From Candidatus Cloacimonadota bacterium (GTDB lineage Bacteria; Cloacimonadota; Cloacimonadia; Cloacimonadales; TCS61), in the NCBI GenBank assembly GCA_021108055.1, contig JAIORR010000157.1, positions 1-10,962 of the forward strand: a DNA stretch of 10,962 nucleotides. Direction: 5' to 3'. The notes below the pieces were generated by a model. It saw only the letters and a list, made by a program, of their open reading frames with translations. It had not been told where the DNA came from and ran no database searches. The stretch's first letter is position 1. Each line of letters starts with the position of its first letter. This document shows, piece by piece, positions 7,667 through 10,962 of this stretch. The position numbers and the translations under genes are program-made.

Positions 7667-7717
7667 ATGAAAATTTTTATAAAAAACTTAAACAACATCT
7701 ACAATAATTCCTTATGA
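7667..7717 (+). CDS. Possible 16-codon leader ORF overlapping the U32 start
   Basis: An ATG at 7667 preceded by AGGAAG (7659-7664) opens a 16-residue frame (MKIFIKNLNNIYNNSL) whose TGA stop (7715-7717) overlaps the ATG of the next gene (7714) as ATGA. The downstream gene has no purine-rich ribosome site of its own, and its frame is closed upstream by TAA at 7705-7707. Translation of this short frame could therefore deliver ribosomes to it by coupling. The peptide is basic and Asn-rich with no recognisable attenuation run. The spacing from AGGA to ATG is only 4 nt, and chance is possible. Confidence 0.4.
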   Translation: MKIFIKNLNNIYNNSL

Positions 7718-9768
7718 AACCAGAACTTCTTCTTCCTGTTGGCAATACCGAAGCATTTTATGCAGCGCTGGAAGGTGGAGCAGATGCCGTTTATCTTGGT
7801 TTAAGAAGTTTTAATGCTCGCGGTCGTGCTCAGAACTTTGCTCCCAATCAACTTCAATCACTGCTCAAAGAATCACAAAGATCCGGATTAAAAGTATATC
7901 TTACTTTAAATACTCTGATAAAAAACAGCGAACTACCAACCTTACTCGATATGCTGTACATGCTTTCGCAGACTACAGTTTCTTCTCTTATCATACAAGA
8001 TTTGGGTGTGTATTACCTGCTGAATAAATTTTTCAATAAACTCCCGATCCATGCCAGTACACAGATGGGAATCCATAATTCGACGGGTACAAATTATCTC
8101 CATTCAAAAAGCTTTGAAAGAGTTATCCTGGCACGTGAATTGACTTTACCGGAATTAACCGAGATTTCCCGAAAAGCAAAAATTGAACTGGAAATATTTG
8201 CTCATGGTGCTTTGTGTTACTCCTTTTCCGGAATGTGTCTTTTCAGCAGTTATCTGGGTGGAATGAGTGCCAACCGTGGATTATGCTGTCAACCCTGCCG
8301 TAGAATATTCAATTCCTCACAGAATTCCGATTATTTTTTCAGCTTGAAAGATAACCAGTTGATCGAACTTCTGCCGCAGATCATGAAACTTAATATTTCA
8401 GGAATCAAGATCGAAGGTCGTATGAAAGCTGCTGAATACGTTTATAATGTTGCCAGAGCTTACAGGATGGTAATCGATGATCCAACCAAAATCGAGACTG
8501 CAAAAGAGATACTGAAATATGATTTTGGCAGGGAAAAAACTTCCTATTTTCTCGGTGGAAATATTGAAAACGCAATAACGGAAGACCCATATATTGGAAT
8601 TTATATCGGTAAAGTAAGCTCATCTGATGAACATTCTTTTTCTTTCAAGACACTTCATCGGCTCAAGATCATGGATCGCCTCAGGATTTTACCTAAATCC
8701 GGAACTGACGCCAGGGCAATCAAAATTAAGGAATTCAAAAAGGAAAAAGGAGAAAGGAAAAAGGAGAACGGTCTTTTGGGAGAGGTAGTAACAATCCAAA
8801 CTGATAAGATCAAAGTGAACGAAGGTGATAAAGTTTTCCTTATCGGGCTTGCCGATATTAAATTCAAAAGTAAATTCACACTGGAAGGCAAAAGACTGAA
8901 ACTTCACATGCCGGAAGATAAAACGAAAAACATCCTGAACAAGATCGGTTCCAGCAAGATTCTCTCTCGTCAGCAACTTTTTATCAGGATTAATTCCTTT
9001 GACTGGTTAAGAAAATTATACTTTGATAAATTCGATTTCCTGATACTGAATTTATCAAAAAAGGAATGGGAAAAACTGAATCTACACAGCCCGTTCCTGA
9101 AAAAGAACAGTCGTAAACTTATAATCCAGTTGCCAAAATTTATATCGGAAAGTGATATTGATTTTTACAGATCAATCTGCTCTCATTTCTTCAGAGCAGG
9201 AGTTTCCAGCTTCATGTTGAGCCATATTTCCCAGAAACTTATACTGCCGGATTCCCACAAGATCACACTCTGTGCCAGTGAAAATGTGTATGCTCTGAAC
9301 GATGTAGCTATCCAGTTCCTGAAAGAAGAATTTATAAAATTCTATGTTTATCCATTTGAAAACGATCATCAGAACTTAAGTTACGGTAAAGACAGGAAAG
9401 GAATCGTTCCTTTGTATTTTCACCCTGAATTATTCCACTCCAGAATGCCGGTTCTTTTTAACCACAAAGACACCCCGATACAGTCAGACCTTCCTGCGGG
9501 GCAGGTAAAAACACCAAGTTTTAGAGATGATAGGTATACTTACAAAAAGTTGGTTCGAGATGGAATTACAATTGTAATACCCGAAGTCCCCGTTTCACTT
9601 TTACAGTTTAAGGATAAATTAGTTAAAGAAGGTTTCCGCCGCTTTCTGATAGACTTGTCATGCGTCAAATCTTCGCAGAATATGTTTAACAGGCTATTGA
9701 AAAAATTTCACACTTCCACTGCAGAACAACCGGGAACGAGTTTTAATTTTAAGGCGGGATTGAAGTAA
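7714..9768 (+). CDS. U32 family protein, long RlhA/YdcP-like type
   Basis: Long U32 proteins such as E. coli RlhA (YdcP) hydroxylate 23S rRNA C2501; short ones such as TrhP act on tRNA, and others were annotated as collagenase-like peptidases. The N-terminus MKPELLLPVGNTEAF with GGADAVYLGL is typical, fixing the start at 7714. The U32 signature runs from Glu160 (EIFAHGALC) to Ser178, with Cys168 and Cys175. RGLCCQPCRR adds Cys191, Cys192 and Cys195, so four of these could hold an iron-sulfur cluster. The 684-residue length fits RlhA better than the ~450-residue short form. Two insert-like patches interrupt it: a Lys/Glu-rich stretch (339-353) from a 14-bp tandem repeat, and DLPAGQV (592-598) over a GC-rich hairpin. 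No ribosome site is visible. The C-terminal third is poorly conserved to my eye. The family is sure, the substrate inferred. Confidence 0.85.
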   Translation: MKPELLLPVGNTEAFYAALEGGADAVYLGLRSFNARGRAQNFAPNQLQSLLKESQRSGLKVYLTLNTLIKNSELPTLLDMLYMLSQTTVSSLIIQDLGVYYLLNKFFNKLPIHASTQMGIHNSTGTNYLHSKSFERVILARELTLPELTEISRKAKIELEIFAHGALCYSFSGMCLFSSYLGGMSANRGLCCQPCRRIFNSSQNSDYFFSLKDNQLIELLPQIMKLNISGIKIEGRMKAAEYVYNVARAYRMVIDDPTKIETAKEILKYDFGREKTSYFLGGNIENAITEDPYIGIYIGKVSSSDEHSFSFKTLHRLKIMDRLRILPKSGTDARAIKIKEFKKEKGERKKENGLLGEVVTIQTDKIKVNEGDKVFLIGLADIKFKSKFTLEGKRLKLHMPEDKTKNILNKIGSSKILSRQQLFIRINSFDWLRKLYFDKFDFLILNLSKKEWEKLNLHSPFLKKNSRKLIIQLPKFISESDIDFYRSICSHFFRAGVSSFMLSHISQKLILPDSHKITLCASENVYALNDVAIQFLKEEFIKFYVYPFENDHQNLSYGKDRKGIVPLYFHPELFHSRMPVLFNHKDTPIQSDLPAGQVKTPSFRDDRYTYKKLVRDGITIVIPEVPVSLLQFKDKLVKEGFRRFLIDLSCVKSSQNMFNRLLKKFHTSTAEQPGTSFNFKAGLK
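8740..8767 (+). repeat. 14-bp tandem duplication inside the U32 gene
   Basis: AAGGAAAAAGGAGA occurs twice without interruption (8740-8753 and 8754-8767) in an all-purine run. The unit is not a multiple of three, so gaining or losing one copy would shift the frame. It encodes a Lys/Glu-rich linker. Confidence 0.85.
9493..9505 (+). repeat. GC-rich hairpin inside the U32 gene
   Basis: CCTGC (9493-9497), GGG loop, GCAGG (9501-9505) stands out as GC-rich in an AT-rich gene. It encodes the LPAGQ part of the protein. It may be a remnant of a palindromic dispersed repeat. Confidence 0.45.
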
Positions 9769-9780
9769 CTCATCCTACTG

Positions 9781-9805
9781 TCCTTCTCTTGAGAAAAGAG
9801 AAGGA
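9781..9805 (+). repeat. 10-bp inverted repeat after the U32 gene
   Basis: TCCTTCTCTT (9781-9790), loop GAGAA, AAGAGAAGGA (9796-9805) is a perfect 10-bp hairpin 12 nt after the stop. No T-run follows on either strand, so it may be a mRNA 3'-end stabiliser or a dispersed palindromic repeat rather than an intrinsic terminator. Confidence 0.6.
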
Positions 9806-9840
9806 ACATGAGAAATCATTGCAAGAGAGATCGTTTCTGT

Positions 9841-9888
9841 TGGTTCATCCGCCTGCCCCATTGACTAATTGGGGTCCCGATTGAACCA
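9841..9888 (+). repeat. Two-tier inverted repeat
   Basis: The outer arms TGGTTCA (9841-9847) and TGAACCA (9882-9888) are extended by TC/GA across one bulged base. The inner arms CCCCA (9856-9860) and TGGGG (9870-9874) enclose a 9-nt loop. The GC-rich inner part contrasts with its surroundings. The origin is unknown; it may be a dispersed palindromic element. Confidence 0.55.
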
Positions 9889-9893
9889 CACAT

Positions 9894-9946
9894 TTACCCT
9901 GACTTTGTGACAAGATTTACTGAATATTACCCTGACTTTGTGACAA
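9894..9946 (+). repeat. Two 20-bp direct repeats with palindromic core
   Basis: TTACCCTGACTTTGTGACAA occurs exactly at 9894-9913 and 9927-9946, a 33-bp period. In the second copy the sequence continues into a perfect 15-bp odd palindrome ACTTTGT-G-ACAAAGT (9935-9949); the first copy has a weaker version. Such spacing and symmetry suit paired protein-binding sites, or the ends or target of a mobile element. Confidence 0.85.
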
Positions 9947-9969
9947 AGTGATAAAAAACATTTTAATAA

Positions 9970-9999
9970 TTGACAGGAAAAACACAAAATATTTTTTAT
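9970..9999 (+). promoter_or_regulatory. Candidate promoter for the methyltransferase gene
   Basis: A perfect TTGACA (9970-9975) lies 23 nt after the second direct repeat. The best -10 match is TTTTAT (9994-9999) at 18-nt spacing, which is weak. It would give a leader of about 40 nt. The very AT-rich context makes this uncertain. Confidence 0.28.
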
Positions 10000-10045
10000 T
10001 AATTGTGATTAATGTTGTATAAGGTTTATATAGTTTGAAGGTGAT

Positions 10046-10962
10046 ATGAAGAAGTATTATACCATAGGAGAAACAGCAAAAATTATTGGTGTAAGTTCTC
10101 AAACATTGCGGAGATGGGACAGTAATGATAAATTCAAACCTGTAAGGCATCCAATAAATAATTTCAGGGTATACACTGACGATCAAATAAATAATTTTCA
10201 AACTATTTTAGAATTGAATTTACCAATAGAAAAAGAATTTCCAGAGATTGAATTAAAACCATATTTTGAAACTAATTTTGGGAAACTTTATAATTGTGAT
10301 GTTTTAAAGTTTCTCAATAGTCTAAAATCTCAATCTGTTGATCTAATTTTTGCTGATCCACCATATAATATCAAAAAAGCTGAATGGGATACTTTTGAAT
10401 CACAAAAAAAATATATTGAATGGAGTATGAAATGGATTGAAGAAGCTTATCGTGTTCTTTCTCCAATAGGTTCAATGTATGTATGTGGGTTTTCTGAGAT
10501 TTTAGCAGATATTAAATGGGCAACTAATGGTTTATTCAAAGGATGTAAATGGCTGATTTGGTTCTACCGTAATAAAGCAAATCTCGGAAATGATTGGGGA
10601 CGCTCTCATGAAAGCTTGCTTCATCTTAGAAAATCTAAAAAAATTATTTTTAACATAGACGAAGTCAGGATATCTTATAATGCTCATACATTAAAGTATC
10701 CAAAAAGAACTCAAGCTGAATCGTCTCAGTATAATAACGGAAATAAAAAGTATCTCTGGACCCCAAACCCAAAAGGTGCTAAGCCCAAAGATGTATTCGA
10801 GATACCAACTCTTTCCAATGGCTCATGGGAAAAAACACCACATCTTACCCAAAAGCCTGTTGAACTGGTAAAAAAAATAGTATTAGCATCTTCAAATCCG
10901 AACAGCATTATTGTTGATCCATTTGGAGGTTCAGGCACAACTTATGCAGTAGCGGAAGCTCT
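10046..10962 (+). CDS. MerR-type HTH fused to beta-class adenine-specific DNA methyltransferase, 3' partial
   Basis: The frame starts at ATG 10046 after AAGG (10038-10041) and runs open to the right edge, giving 305 visible residues. Residues 4-50 form a MerR-like winged helix-turn-helix: YTIGETAKIIGVSSQTLRRW, then NNFRVYT. The rest is a DNA methyltransferase with motif order IV-VIII-TRD-X-I, which defines the beta class: DPPYN (104-108), RSHESLL near 186-192, a PKDVFEIP stretch, HLTQKP (266-271), and the AdoMet-binding DPFGGSGTT (291-299). DPPY favours N6-adenine methylation. Little should be missing, as motif I lies near the end in this class. HTH-bearing methyltransferases such as M.EcoRII regulate their own promoters, and the palindromic repeats upstream could be the target (inference). 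No nuclease gene is visible; one could lie beyond the edge, or the enzyme may be solitary. Confidence 0.9.
   Translation, partial: MKKYYTIGETAKIIGVSSQTLRRWDSNDKFKPVRHPINNFRVYTDDQINNFQTILELNLPIEKEFPEIELKPYFETNFGKLYNCDVLKFLNSLKSQSVDLIFADPPYNIKKAEWDTFESQKKYIEWSMKWIEEAYRVLSPIGSMYVCGFSEILADIKWATNGLFKGCKWLIWFYRNKANLGNDWGRSHESLLHLRKSKKIIFNIDEVRISYNAHTLKYPKRTQAESSQYNNGNKKYLWTPNPKGAKPKDVFEIPTLSNGSWEKTPHLTQKPVELVKKIVLASSNPNSIIVDPFGGSGTTYAVAEA

Larger units (their letters stand above)
9769..10045. other. Repeat-rich intergenic region before the methyltransferase
   Basis: 277 nt without a supported gene, and the longest gap in the window. It contains a 10-bp hairpin just after the U32 stop, a long two-tier inverted repeat, two copies of a 20-bp direct repeat, and a TTGACA box. 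I see no RNA gene here, and antisense frames across it look like chance. Confidence 0.7.

Noticed and set aside
9781..9805. Rho-independent terminator for the U32 gene
   Set aside because: The stem is strong, but no T-run follows on either strand, so it is listed only as an inverted repeat.
9894..9946. Two repeats with a short spacer, considered as a small CRISPR array
   Set aside because: Only two copies with a 13-nt spacer, no further copies and no cas genes in the window; the palindromic core and position fit binding sites or element ends better.
10003..10032. Second promoter TTGTGA with TTATAT just before the methyltransferase
   Set aside because: It would start transcription almost at the ribosome site, and AT-rich DNA gives many such matches.
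9917..10201. Antisense open frame of 94 codons across the methyltransferase start
   Set aside because: It overlaps the repeats and the clear N-terminal HTH coding region, and has no recognisable domain.

Overview
The window is an AT-rich, densely packed bacterial segment in which every supported gene lies on the + strand. It looks like an anaerobic or microaerobic, Gram-negative-type bacterium of a little-cultured phylum. Candidatus Cloacimonadota is my best guess from base composition, gene style and the mix of families, but nothing in the window proves it. The first gene is cut by the left edge and the last by the right edge.

Layout. (1) 1-3465 is a tight three-gene unit: a DUF2899/ArsP_2-type heavy-metal (putative manganese) transporter, an Fsr-like major facilitator efflux protein, and an FAD/NAD(P) pyridine nucleotide-disulfide oxidoreductase. 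The junctions are a 4-nt gap and an ATGA overlap, and a clear rho-independent terminator follows (3494-3523). (2) 3587-6993 is a two-gene unit: ispD, overlapping by one base a very long (901 aa) glucosamine-6-phosphate synthase-like protein. (3) 7149-7616 is ispF, after a 155-nt gap holding a nested hairpin and a short AGCTAAAA repeat. (4) 7714-9768 encodes a U32-family protein of the long RlhA/YdcP type, preceded by a 16-codon reading frame that overlaps its start codon. (5) 9769-10045 is a 277-nt non-coding stretch with two strong inverted repeats and two copies of a 20-bp direct repeat. (6) From 10046 to the right edge is a protein joining a MerR-type DNA-binding domain to a beta-class adenine DNA methyltransferase.

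How they fit together. IspD and IspF catalyse two steps of the MEP route to isoprenoid precursors, and the GlmS-like enzyme would feed UDP-GlcNAc synthesis for peptidoglycan and lipid A, so the middle block is housekeeping envelope supply. The U32 protein probably acts in rRNA modification. The methyltransferase and the repeat-rich DNA before it look like an accessory segment joined to this housekeeping block.

The points most worth a second look are the GlmS-like protein, whose predicted nucleophile cysteine is residue 22 rather than residue 2 and whose extra length is mostly two large insertions, and the MerR-methyltransferase fusion with palindromic repeats just upstream. No rRNA, tRNA, CRISPR array or complete insertion sequence was seen.
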